This document shows positions 45,078 through 53,724 of a stretch of 64,000 nucleotides of DNA, one piece after another. Position 1 is the stretch's first letter. Each line of letters starts with the position of its first letter. A program made the translations under genes and the position numbers. The notes under the pieces were generated by a model. That model ran no database searches and was not told the origin of the DNA. It worked only from the letters and a program-made list of their open reading frames with translations. Source of the stretch: Bradyrhizobium sp. MOS002 (lineage in GTDB: Bacteria; Pseudomonadota; Alphaproteobacteria; Rhizobiales; Xanthobacteraceae); the NCBI RefSeq assembly GCF_003020115.1, contig NZ_PYFX01000002.1, positions 248,001 through 312,000 of the forward strand, written 5' to 3'.

Positions 45078-46916
45078 ATGGCCCGACCGGCAGTGCTGAC
45101 GGTCGCTGACACGATCGCGAAGAGCTTTTTGCGCGCCGCGGAGACGCGGGGCGACAGGCCGGCTATACGCGAGAAGAAATTCGGGATCTGGCAGCCGACC
45201 AGCTGGCGCGAATGGCTGGAGATCTCGAAGGAGGTCGCCTACGCGCTGCATGCCATCGACTTCAGGCCCGGCGACGTCGCTTCCATCATCGCCAACGCCG
45301 TGCCGGAATGGGTCCATGTCGACATGGGCATTCTGTGCGCCGGCGGCGTCTCTTCCGGGATCTATCCGACCGATGCCTCATCCCAGGTCGAATATCTCGT
45401 CAACGACTCCCGAACGAGTGTGATCTTCGCCGAGGACGAGGAGCAGCTCGACAAGATCCTGGCCTGCCGCGCACGCTGCCCGTCTCTGCGCAAGATCATC
45501 GTGTTCGACATGGAGGGCCTCAGCGGCTTCTCCGACGAGATGGTGATGTCGCTCGACGAGTTCCGTGCGCTCGGGCGCAACCACATGCTCGGCCGTGAGT
45601 CGCTATGGCAGCAGATGGTCGACAGTCGCGGCGCGAGCGATCTCGCGGTCCTCGTCTATACATCCGGCACCACGGGCCCGCCCAAGGGCGCCATGCACGC
45701 CAATCGCAGCGTCACGCACCAGATGCGGCACGCCAACGATTTCATTCCAGCGCGCGAGGATGAGGACCGGCTGATCTTCCTGCCGCTCTGCCACGTCGCC
45801 GAACGGATCGGCGGCTATTACATCTCGGTCGCGCTCGGCTCGGTGATGAACTTTGCCGAGAGCCCGGAGACGGTGCCGGATAATCTGCGCGAGGTGCAGC
45901 CGACCATCTTCCTCGCGGTGCCGCGCATCTGGGAAAAATTCTATTCCGCCATCACCATCGCGCTGAAGGACGCGACCCCGCTGCAGCGATGGGTCTACCG
46001 GCGCGCCATCGACGTCGGCTATCGCATGGTCGATTACAGGATCGAAGGGAAGTCGCCGCCGCTGTCGTTGCGTATCGCGAACGGTATCGCTTATCGGCTC
46101 GCCTTCCGCAATATCCGCCGCATGATCGGGCTCGACCGCTGCCTCATCGCCTTCACCGGCGCGGCGCCGATCGCACCGGAGCTGATCCGCTGGTTCCTCG
46201 CGCTCGGCATCGACATCCACGAGGTCTACGGCCAGACGGAGAATTGCGGCGTCGCCACCATGATGCCGGCGGAGCGGATCAAGCTCGGCTCGGTCGGCAA
46301 GGCGGTGTCGTGGGGTGAAGTGGCGCTGTCGCCCGACGGGGAGATCCTGATCAGGGGCGACTTCCTGTTCATGGGCTATCTGAACCAGCCGGAGAGGACA
46401 GCTGAGACCATCGATCATCGCGGCTGGCTGCATACCGGCGACGTCGGCACCATCGACAATGAGGGCTTCGTCCGTATCACCGACCGGATGAAGGACATCA
46501 TCATCACCTCCGGCGGCAAGAACATCACGCCATCCGAGATCGAGAACCAGCTGAAATTCTCGCCCTATATCTCGGATTCCGTAGTGATCGGCGACAAGCG
46601 GCCATACCTCACCTGCCTCGTGATGATCGACCAGGAGAATGTCGAGAAATTCGCGCAGGACCACGACATCCCTTTCACCAATTATGCCAGCCTGTGCCGC
46701 GCGACGGAGATCCAGGACCTGATCTGGCGCGAGATCGAGGGGGTCAATGCGAATTTCGCCCGCGTCGAGACCATCAAGAGATTCTATCTGATCGAACGCC
46801 AGCTCACTCCGGAGGACGAGGAGCTGACGCCGACCATGAAGCTGAAGCGCGGCTTCGTGAACAAGCGCTATGCCGCCGAGATCGAAGCGATGTACCCGAC
46901 GCGGGCGGTGGCTTGA
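45078..46916 (+). CDS. AMP-forming acyl-CoA synthetase (long-chain type)
   Basis: A 612-residue adenylate-forming ligase that activates a carboxylic acid to its CoA thioester using ATP. The AMP-binding P-loop is YTSGTTGPPKGAM (about 193-205); GQTENCG is the A5 motif, LHTGDVGTID the A7 motif, and MKDIIITSGGKNITPSEIE the A8 hinge. The C-terminal part ends with LTPTMKLKRGFV. ATG 45078 has AAGGAGG upstream. Its place inside a liv-type transporter suggests that the imported solute is a carboxylic acid, possibly aromatic or fatty, rather than an amino acid. Confidence 0.92.
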   Translation: MARPAVLTVADTIAKSFLRAAETRGDRPAIREKKFGIWQPTSWREWLEISKEVAYALHAIDFRPGDVASIIANAVPEWVHVDMGILCAGGVSSGIYPTDASSQVEYLVNDSRTSVIFAEDEEQLDKILACRARCPSLRKIIVFDMEGLSGFSDEMVMSLDEFRALGRNHMLGRESLWQQMVDSRGASDLAVLVYTSGTTGPPKGAMHANRSVTHQMRHANDFIPAREDEDRLIFLPLCHVAERIGGYYISVALGSVMNFAESPETVPDNLREVQPTIFLAVPRIWEKFYSAITIALKDATPLQRWVYRRAIDVGYRMVDYRIEGKSPPLSLRIANGIAYRLAFRNIRRMIGLDRCLIAFTGAAPIAPELIRWFLALGIDIHEVYGQTENCGVATMMPAERIKLGSVGKAVSWGEVALSPDGEILIRGDFLFMGYLNQPERTAETIDHRGWLHTGDVGTIDNEGFVRITDRMKDIIITSGGKNITPSEIENQLKFSPYISDSVVIGDKRPYLTCLVMIDQENVEKFAQDHDIPFTNYASLCRATEIQDLIWREIEGVNANFARVETIKRFYLIERQLTPEDEELTPTMKLKRGFVNKRYAAEIEAMYPTRAVA

Positions 46917-46997
46917 ACATTCTTGTTTGAATAACAGCGAAGGAGTGACGGCCCCTACCCTTCGCATCATAGAGGGCCCCAAGGAGAGGAGACGTCA

Positions 46998-48197
46998 ATG
47001 TCGAGATCGTTGAGAACGTTCGGCTTTGCGGCGGGCGCGGTGGTGCTCACCTGTTTGCCTGCCGCGGCACAGACCAAGGTCACCAATGAGGGCATCTCGG
47101 CCTCCGAGATCGTCATCGGCACCCATCAGGACCTGTCGGGGCCGATCAAGGGCTGGGGCGTGCCGGTCTCAAACGGCATGAAGATGGCGGTCGAGGAGAT
47201 CAACGCCGCCGGCGGCGTCCAGGGGCGAAAGATTCGGCTTGTGGTCGAGGACAGCGGCTACGATCCGAAGAAGGCTGTGCTCGCATCGCAGAAGCTGATC
47301 GAGCGCGATAAGATCTTCGCGATGGTGGGGCCAATGGGCTCGCCGACTGTCCTGGCGGCGCAGGATATTTTGCTCGACGCCGGTGTGCTTCAGCTCTTCC
47401 CGCTGACGGCGGCGGAGTTCACGTTCAAGTTCGATCCCGCCAAGCCGCAGGAGCGGCTGAAGTTCAACAATCTGCTGCCCTATGTGGAGAGCACGCGGGC
47501 GGCGTTGAAATACATGATGGAGTGGAAGAACTTCAAAAAGCCCTGCATCATGCATCAGGACGACGAGTACGGGAAGAACGTGCTCGACGGCTTCAACCAG
47601 CAGCTCACTGCCATGAAGGTCCAGCCGGCCTCGATCACGAGCTACAAGCGCGGTGCCTCCGACTTCAGCGCACAGATCGCCAAGATGAAGTCCGACAGCT
47701 GCGATCTCGTCGTGCTCGGCGCTGTGCTCCGTGAGCCCATCGGCGCAATGACGGAAGCCAAGAAGCTCGGCTGGGACGTCACCTTCCTCGGCGCGACGCC
47801 AACCAACGTGATGGAGGTGCCCATGCTCGGCAAGGAGGCCGTCGAAGGGCTCTATGCGGCGTCCGGATTCGAGATCCCCTACGAGGACACCGCAAAGGGC
47901 AAGGTGAAAGACTGGCTGGTCAATTACAAGAAGATGTTCAGCACCGACGCCAACACGCAGGCCATCATTGGCTACAACGCGGTGATGACGTTCGCGTTCT
48001 ACGCCAACAAGGCGGGCAAGGATCTGACCGGCCAGAAGATGCTGGACTCGCTGGAATCGGGCGACAAGTTCCTCGACATCTTCAACTCGCCGCCGACCAA
48101 ATTCTCCAAGACCGACCACCTCGCCAACACCATCACCCAGGTGCAGCAGGTCAAGGGCGGCCGCTGGGTTCTGGTGAAGGACAATCTGATGTTTTGA
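46998..48197 (+). CDS. Branched-chain amino acid-type ABC substrate-binding protein
   Basis: A 399-residue type I periplasmic binding protein. Signal peptide with hydrophobic GFAAGAVVLTCLPAAAQ (cleavage near residue 24). Domain marks are IVIGTHQDLSGPIKGWGVPVSNGMK, the hinge GPMGSPTVLAAQDI and a middle YGKNVLDGF. It is last in the cluster that starts with livH, 81 bases behind the ligase, with AGGAGAGG before ATG 46998. A hairpin repeat follows the stop. Confidence 0.94.
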   Translation: MSRSLRTFGFAAGAVVLTCLPAAAQTKVTNEGISASEIVIGTHQDLSGPIKGWGVPVSNGMKMAVEEINAAGGVQGRKIRLVVEDSGYDPKKAVLASQKLIERDKIFAMVGPMGSPTVLAAQDILLDAGVLQLFPLTAAEFTFKFDPAKPQERLKFNNLLPYVESTRAALKYMMEWKNFKKPCIMHQDDEYGKNVLDGFNQQLTAMKVQPASITSYKRGASDFSAQIAKMKSDSCDLVVLGAVLREPIGAMTEAKKLGWDVTFLGATPTNVMEVPMLGKEAVEGLYAASGFEIPYEDTAKGKVKDWLVNYKKMFSTDANTQAIIGYNAVMTFAFYANKAGKDLTGQKMLDSLESGDKFLDIFNSPPTKFSKTDHLANTITQVQQVKGGRWVLVKDNLMF

Positions 48198-48218
48198 TCG
48201 CTTGCCGCCCGCGCGCTG

Positions 48219-48366
48219 CACCCTCTCCCCTTGTGGGAGAGGGTGGCTTCGCGTGAGCGAAGCCGGGTGAGGGGTTCTCTCCGGGCGTGAATCTGTCTCG
48301 ATAGAACTCGCGGAAACAACCCCTCATCCGGCGCTTCGCGCCACCTTCTCCCACAAGGGGAGAAGG
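48219..48366. repeat. Hairpin repeat behind the binding-protein gene (copy B)
   Basis: Ends read CACCCTCTCCCCTTGTGGGA and, inverted, CTTCTCCCACAAGGGGAGAA. Internally GGCTTCGCGTGAGCGAAGCC forms a separate hairpin, and ACCCCTCATCCGGCGCTTCG is shared nearly base for base with the copy at 59633. It starts 22 bases after the binding-protein stop and may act as terminator and 3' stabiliser. Confidence 0.82.
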
Positions 48367-48394
48367 AAAAAAGCGCGACACACCGAGATAGAAT

Positions 48395-48970
48395 CTACGA
48401 TCCCCCGCCTGCGGTGCCTGAATTCACCGGGGCCAGCTCGTCTTCCCGGCAGCGCCAGCCGTCGGCGGCTTTGACAAACGCAAACGTGCGCTGGATCCGC
48501 AGGCGGCGTGTGACGTTGAAGGCGTCTGCGGAGCGCTCCTTGTTGCCGACGCCGGGCTGGGGACGCCCCGTTCCGGCGTCCCAGCAGGTGCCCGTGCACG
48601 TCGTGGCGATCTTGCTGCAGGTGGCGAAGGGTGCCAGCACGGCCATCTCGATTTCGCCCGTGACCTGCGCCTCCTGCTCGCCCACCTGGCTGTCGAGCGC
48701 ATAGACGCGGTTGATGCGGAGGAAGTTGCCGCAGGAATTGGCCGCGTGGATTCGCGCGGCGCAAAAATCGACGGCATCGGTGTCGGGCGCGCGGGCTGCG
48801 ACCTGCCGGCCGAACACCTTTTTCGGATCGCCTTTCGCCGCGCCAATCTCGTCGGCCTTGTGCTTCAGATAGTCGGCGAGACAGTCCTCCGCGGACTCGA
48901 GCTCCCCGAGCGGCACGTTCTCCTTGCCCACTAGATTGCATTTGCGATCGCGCTGGCCGGCGAAGAGCAT
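48395..48970 (-). CDS. Cysteine-containing hypothetical protein, 5' end doubtful
   Basis: About 191 residues from ATG 48970. The body is coherent: DRKCNLVGKENVPLG, ESAEDCLADYLKHKADE, VDFCAARIHAANSCGNFLRINRVYAL, a beta region with CSKIATTCTGTCWDAG, and TFAFVKAADGWRCREDEL. Nine or so cysteines suggest an exported, disulfide-bonded protein, yet no signal peptide is present, and the frame runs on upstream into what looks like other genes read backwards. The true 5' end may have been lost at a rearrangement near 48960. Function unknown. Confidence 0.55.
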   Translation of the reverse strand: MLFAGQRDRKCNLVGKENVPLGELESAEDCLADYLKHKADEIGAAKGDPKKVFGRQVAARAPDTDAVDFCAARIHAANSCGNFLRINRVYALDSQVGEQEAQVTGEIEMAVLAPFATCSKIATTCTGTCWDAGTGRPQPGVGNKERSADAFNVTRRLRIQRTFAFVKAADGWRCREDELAPVNSGTAGGGS

Positions 48971-49087
48971 GCGGTTATCGCTGCACGGCTCGACGGCCAC
49001 TGGCTGATGCTCGACAACCGCCGCATGGCAATGGTCGAGGACGACGCCGCACGGAGCTACCAGCCGCTGTTCGTGCTCTACCAGTCG
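48962..49087 (+). pseudogene. Fragment resembling the C-terminal part of a transglutaminase-like cysteine peptidase
   Basis: In this frame the DNA reads EEHAVIAARLDGHWLMLDNRRMAMVEDD followed by SYQPLFVLYQSAV in separate pieces. That resembles the His- and Asp-containing end of bacterial transglutaminase-like peptidases (HAV then LDNR), but it has no start and no catalytic Cys part. A TAG lies ten codons upstream, and the frame loses its sense after about 49087. It overlaps the supposed 5' end of the minus-strand gene. I recognise it by pattern only. Confidence 0.4.
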
Positions 49088-49177
49088 GCTGTCGGTCACG
49101 GTCATCCCGATCAGCTTCAGTGTCCCGTGATTGATCGCCGCCAACGTGCCGGTGTTAGCGATGGCTTCGCCATTCGC
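49088..49177 (-). pseudogene. Inverted fragment resembling an adhesin beta-helix repeat
   Basis: On the minus strand these 30 codons read ANGEAIANTGTLAAINHGTLKL-IGMTVTD when split, very like GTVANTGSIEVHDGALTLFGSL in the plus-strand VCBS/RTX protein that starts just to the right. This suggests a short inverted piece of an adhesin-type gene. Alternatively the likeness is chance, since both patterns are simple. Confidence 0.3.
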
Positions 49178-52100
49178 CGACAGCGCCGGCGCATACGGTA
49201 TCGATGCGGTCACGCTGGGCGGCGGCGACATCACCATTGACGCCGGCGGTACCATCACCGGCAGCTCGATCTATGGTATCCGCTCGCGCAGCTACGGCGC
49301 CGGTGACCAGACCGTCACGACCAAGGTCGGCAGCGTTGTCACCTCGGGCAGTTCCGGCATCGTCGCCGTCAACCGATCGATCGTGCTCGGCGCGACATCC
49401 GCCAGCACCATCACCGTCAATGCCTACGGCGCGATCAATTCCGGCAGCAGCCTGAATCTCGGCGGCAATACGCCGGGCGGCATCGAGGCCGGCTACACCG
49501 GTGCCACCAATGGCACTAACGCCAATACCGCGGTCAACGGCACGGTCATCGTCAACAACCATGCCAACATCACCGCCTCGGTCGGTTACGGCATCAACGC
49601 CTATAATTACGGGAACGGCGACGTCACGGTGAACAGCTTCGCCGGGACGACGATCTCTGTGTCGGGCTCAGAGAGCGTCGGCATCAACGCCGCGGCATTG
49701 AGCGGCGGCAGCGGCGACGTGGCGGTCACGCTCGGCCAGAATGTCACGATCTCGGGTGCGGCGAGCTACGGCATCAGGGCCTACAGCATCGACCAGGGCG
49801 ACATCAGCGTCACCATGGCGAACGGCGACAGTATCACGTCTGGCAGCACCGGCATCGTGGCGGTCAACTACGCCACTGCGATCGCTGCCGGCATCAGCAG
49901 CACGATCTCCGTCGAGGCCCATGGCACGATCCACTCCGGCTCGACCTCGAACAACGACGGCACCATTCCCGGCGGGATCATCGCCGGCTACAAGCCCGGC
50001 GGGACCGGCACGTTCTCGAATGCGGTCAAGGGCGACGTCACCGTTACGAGCGATGCAACGATTATCGCCGATGCGGGCTACGGCATTGAGGCGTTCACCT
50101 GGGGTGCCGGCAACCTCACAGTCACGACCGGCGCGACCTCCTCGATTTCGGCCGCAGGTACCGCTATCGGCGCCTTCGATCACGGTGGCGGCGACGTCAG
50201 CGTCACCAATAATGGCTCTGCCGTCGGCGCGGTCGGCGTGTCTGCCATCGCCAACGGCAGCGGCGACGTCACCATCGTCAATCACGGTGGTATCACCAGC
50301 ACGAGCCTCGCCGGCATCAGCGTGACGCAGAACGAAGTGGGCGCGACCGGCTCGACCCATATCACCAATACCGGATCGATCGTGGCCCCGAGCGCCCATG
50401 CGGCGATCTTCATCCAGGAGAACGCGACCGGCATCGCGCAGATCGACAATTCCGCCACCGGAACGATCGGACCAGCCGTCGCCTCGACCGTGACCGCTGC
50501 GACCTACGCCATCGTCGAGACCGGCGGCGCCATCACGATCAACAATGCCGGCCACATCAGCGGCAATATCTCGGTTGCTACCGCGACGTTCAACAACGAG
50601 CTGGGCGGCACCTGGACGGTCGCCGGCAGCGGCATCTTCGGCAACGCGTCGTCGATCGTGAACCACGGCGCCATCGATCTGCATGGCGCGTCGATCTCCG
50701 GGACCGGGCTGAGCGTCGAGAATTACGCGACCGTCGACAGCTGGGGCACGGCGTCGATCACGGGCACCGTCGCCAATACCGGCAGCATCGAGGTCCATGA
50801 CGGGGCGCTGACGCTGTTCGGCTCGCTGTCCGGTACCGGCTCGGTCACCGTCGATGTCGGCGCGTGGCTGAAGCTCGAGGGCACGGTCACGGCCACGCAA
50901 ACGATCACGCTCGACGGCGACGGCGCCCATCTTCAGATCGATGCGTCGACCTTCGGCGGCTCTATCGCGGCGCTGTCCACGAACGACACGATTGACCTGT
51001 CGACCATCAAGTATGGGCTCGGTACCAGCGCAGTCTATGTCGCCAACAGCAATCCCTCCACCGGCGGCGTGCTGACGGTGACCGATGCGGACGGCAATCA
51101 CATCAGCCTGGACCTGGCCGGCGCCGACTACAGCAATGCCCATTTCGCCGGTAGTGACGACGGCACCGGCCACACGCTGATCACGATGACCGATGACCAC
51201 GCGCCGGCCTTCACGGCCGGCGGCGTGCTGGCGGGAGGTGTCTCCGAGCAGGCGGACACCACCGGCGACTTCGCCACGTCCGTTACGTCAACGCCCGTGA
51301 CTGGCGCGATCGACTTCACCGACATCGACTTGACCGACGTGCCGGCGGCACAGATCACCGGCCAGGTCGTGACCTCGCTTGGCGCCGATCACAGCACTAA
51401 TCTCACCTCGTCGCTCACGCTTGACGAGATCGCGGCGCTCAAGAGCGGACTGACGCTTCTGCCGCAGGCCGGGCTGAACAATGGCACCGTCACCTGGAGC
51501 TATTCGATCGCCGACGGCGCGCTGGATTTCCTCGCCAAGGACCAGACCGCGAAAGTGGTTTCTACCGTCACGATCACGGACGATTACGGCAAGACCGGCA
51601 CAACCGACGTCACGATCACGATCACGGGCAAGAACGACGCGCCGACCGTGGCCGCGGTCACCACGGATCCGCTCGTCGATACCTCCATCACCGACAGCTT
51701 CTCGGACGTCACAGGAACGCTGGTCGGAACCGACGCCGACCATGGCGAGACGGCGGGGCTGACCTATGCCGTTCTGAACGCGGATAGTCATGGGACGACG
51801 GCTGGCCTGTACGGCTCGCTGACGGTCAACGCGAACGGCACCTACACCTACGTTCCCGACGCGGCTTCGATCAACGCGCTTTCGCAAGGCAATCATATCG
51901 ATACGTTCACGGTGCAGACCACGGACGCGCAAGGCGCCGTCGGCACGGCGACGTTCGAGGTGAACGTAACAGGCGCCAACGACGCGCCGGTGATCACGGC
52001 CGCAAGCGGCGACATCGCCGGCGCTACCGTGAGCGAGACCAATGCGGGGCTGGGCGAGACCGGCACGCTGACGCTATCCGACCTCGACACCACCGATCAC

Positions 52101-53573
52101 GTGACGGTCGCCGTCGATCATCTCGATATCTATTTGGACGGCGTGCTCCAGACCGGCTATGTCGGCGAGCCCTCGAGCGCGACGCTGCTCAACTATCTGG
52201 CCGTGCAGCCCGGGGACATTCTCGATGGCTCCGCCACCCACGCCACGTTCACGTGGGACTTCAATTCAGGCAGCGAAGCCTTCGACTTCCTTGCCGCCGG
52301 CCACACGCTGTCGCTGCAGTACACGATCGTGCCAGACGATAGCCACACGCCGACCGGCACGGGCAACGGCGTCGTCACTTTCAACATCGCCGGCAGCAAC
52401 GATGCACCGACCCTGGGTGACGCGACGCTGGCCTCGGTCAGTGGAGATAACAGCGATCCGGCTGGCTCCACAGTCAGCCATCTCTTTGCCGGCAAGTTCC
52501 ACGACGCCGACGACGGCGCGAGCTTCCAGGCCGTCGCGGTTAGCGCGGATAGTGCCACCTCGGATCAGGGCGTCTGGCAGTACGAGCTCGCCGGAACCGA
52601 TCAGTGGGTTGATGTCGGGGCGGTCAGCGACACGAGTGCGCTGGTGCTGGGTCTGGATACGCTGATCCGCTTCGTGCCGGCCATTGGCTTCACCGGGACG
52701 CCGGATGCGTTGGGCGTGCATGCCCTCGACGACACCTATACCGGTGCAATCACCGATTCTTCGTCGCCCGCGATTATCGATCTTACGGCGACGGGCACCG
52801 GCGGAACGACGCCTGTCTCGCACGACCTCACCACTATCGATACGGAAGTGACGGCGCCACCCGCCTACGGTCCTGTCATCAACACCGATCACTTCCAGGT
52901 CTCGCACAGCAACGAGCTGAACACCGACTCCATCACCCGTCTCTCAGTCGTCGACACCGATTCCGGTGCCGCGACGGACGACTTCAAGATGACCGCCATA
53001 ACCGGGCATGATCCGGACAGCAGCGTCGATCCGGGGACGGCTTGCGGCAACCTCGACGATATCAACTCGGCCCTCGTCGATGGCATCACCTACAGTCCAG
53101 GAGCCACCCCGCCCGCGACCGACCAGATCACACTGACGGTAACGGACAAGACCACGGGCCTGTTCGACACCGTCCACTTCATCTTCAACGAGGCCGGCGA
53201 CACCAGCGAGGGCGTCAGCCTGCAAGGCACCAGCGGCAAGGACGTCATCTTCGCGACGGATACCGGCGACACGTTGACCGGCGGCGGCGGCAAGGATCAG
53301 TTCGTGTTCTCGCCAAACGCATCGGGAAGCGATAGCGAGCACACCATCACCGATTTCGCGACGGGCCTCGACAAGATCGACCTGCGGCAGTTCTCGGATG
53401 TCGGCTCCATCGACGATCTCTCCTTCACCCTCCAATCCGGCGACACGCTGGTTTCCTGGAGCCACGAGATCGGCCAGCGTGAGGGAGAGCCTGTGCTGGA
53501 GCAGGAGTCGATCCTGCTGAAGAGTTTGACCGCCAACCTCAAGGGCAGCGATTTCATCTTCCACATCACCTGA
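49161..53573 (+). CDS. Large VCBS/RTX-type surface protein (adhesin-like)
   Basis: About 1470 residues. Residues 1-640 are a repetitive beta-helix-like region (units such as GDITIDAGGTITG, YGIRAYS, SGSTGIVAVN, VTVTSDA). About 690-1130 carry VCBS/cadherin-like domains, each ending ITGKNDAPTV, VTGANDAPVI or IAGSNDAPTL. The C-terminus has an RTX-like stretch (GTSGKDVIFATDTGDTLTGGGGKD) and ITDFATGLDKIDLRQF, a type I secretion-type end. ATG 49161 is used; a TTG at 49131 follows directly after a stop. Neither has a good ribosome-binding site, so the gene may be truncated at its 5' end. No secretion genes are adjacent. Likely role: attachment or biofilm. Confidence 0.8.
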   Translation: MASPFADSAGAYGIDAVTLGGGDITIDAGGTITGSSIYGIRSRSYGAGDQTVTTKVGSVVTSGSSGIVAVNRSIVLGATSASTITVNAYGAINSGSSLNLGGNTPGGIEAGYTGATNGTNANTAVNGTVIVNNHANITASVGYGINAYNYGNGDVTVNSFAGTTISVSGSESVGINAAALSGGSGDVAVTLGQNVTISGAASYGIRAYSIDQGDISVTMANGDSITSGSTGIVAVNYATAIAAGISSTISVEAHGTIHSGSTSNNDGTIPGGIIAGYKPGGTGTFSNAVKGDVTVTSDATIIADAGYGIEAFTWGAGNLTVTTGATSSISAAGTAIGAFDHGGGDVSVTNNGSAVGAVGVSAIANGSGDVTIVNHGGITSTSLAGISVTQNEVGATGSTHITNTGSIVAPSAHAAIFIQENATGIAQIDNSATGTIGPAVASTVTAATYAIVETGGAITINNAGHISGNISVATATFNNELGGTWTVAGSGIFGNASSIVNHGAIDLHGASISGTGLSVENYATVDSWGTASITGTVANTGSIEVHDGALTLFGSLSGTGSVTVDVGAWLKLEGTVTATQTITLDGDGAHLQIDASTFGGSIAALSTNDTIDLSTIKYGLGTSAVYVANSNPSTGGVLTVTDADGNHISLDLAGADYSNAHFAGSDDGTGHTLITMTDDHAPAFTAGGVLAGGVSEQADTTGDFATSVTSTPVTGAIDFTDIDLTDVPAAQITGQVVTSLGADHSTNLTSSLTLDEIAALKSGLTLLPQAGLNNGTVTWSYSIADGALDFLAKDQTAKVVSTVTITDDYGKTGTTDVTITITGKNDAPTVAAVTTDPLVDTSITDSFSDVTGTLVGTDADHGETAGLTYAVLNADSHGTTAGLYGSLTVNANGTYTYVPDAASINALSQGNHIDTFTVQTTDAQGAVGTATFEVNVTGANDAPVITAASGDIAGATVSETNAGLGETGTLTLSDLDTTDHVTVAVDHLDIYLDGVLQTGYVGEPSSATLLNYLAVQPGDILDGSATHATFTWDFNSGSEAFDFLAAGHTLSLQYTIVPDDSHTPTGTGNGVVTFNIAGSNDAPTLGDATLASVSGDNSDPAGSTVSHLFAGKFHDADDGASFQAVAVSADSATSDQGVWQYELAGTDQWVDVGAVSDTSALVLGLDTLIRFVPAIGFTGTPDALGVHALDDTYTGAITDSSSPAIIDLTATGTGGTTPVSHDLTTIDTEVTAPPAYGPVINTDHFQVSHSNELNTDSITRLSVVDTDSGAATDDFKMTAITGHDPDSSVDPGTACGNLDDINSALVDGITYSPGATPPATDQITLTVTDKTTGLFDTVHFIFNEAGDTSEGVSLQGTSGKDVIFATDTGDTLTGGGGKDQFVFSPNASGSDSEHTITDFATGLDKIDLRQFSDVGSIDDLSFTLQSGDTLVSWSHEIGQREGEPVLEQESILLKSLTANLKGSDFIFHIT

Positions 53574-53724
53574 TCTTCGACCGGGTCTTGCCTGAGGCCG
53601 GCGCCCGGCTTGACCGCGGCAAAAAATCCATACTCCTCCGCATCCAGGGAATGGCCAATCGCGCACGGACGCTGCATGATCGGCGCGCACGGCGCGGTGC
53701 GGGTTTGCAGGAAGTCCTACTGAA

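Noticed and set aside
44687..45112. Open frames across the 18-bp repeat (KSSFNA-type repeats on the minus strand, RLGVEA-type on the plus strand)
   Set aside because: Repeats of 18 bases keep any frame open. The text is just the repeat translated, with no start signal.
49131..49160. TTG start for the VCBS/RTX gene
   Set aside because: The codon follows a stop directly and has no ribosome-binding site. ATG 49161 is used, although the true start may have been lost.
49007..49240. 77-codon frame starting at ATG 49007
   Set aside because: Only its first part (to about 49087) looks like protein; the rest is shadow text. I report it as part of a fragment rather than as a gene.
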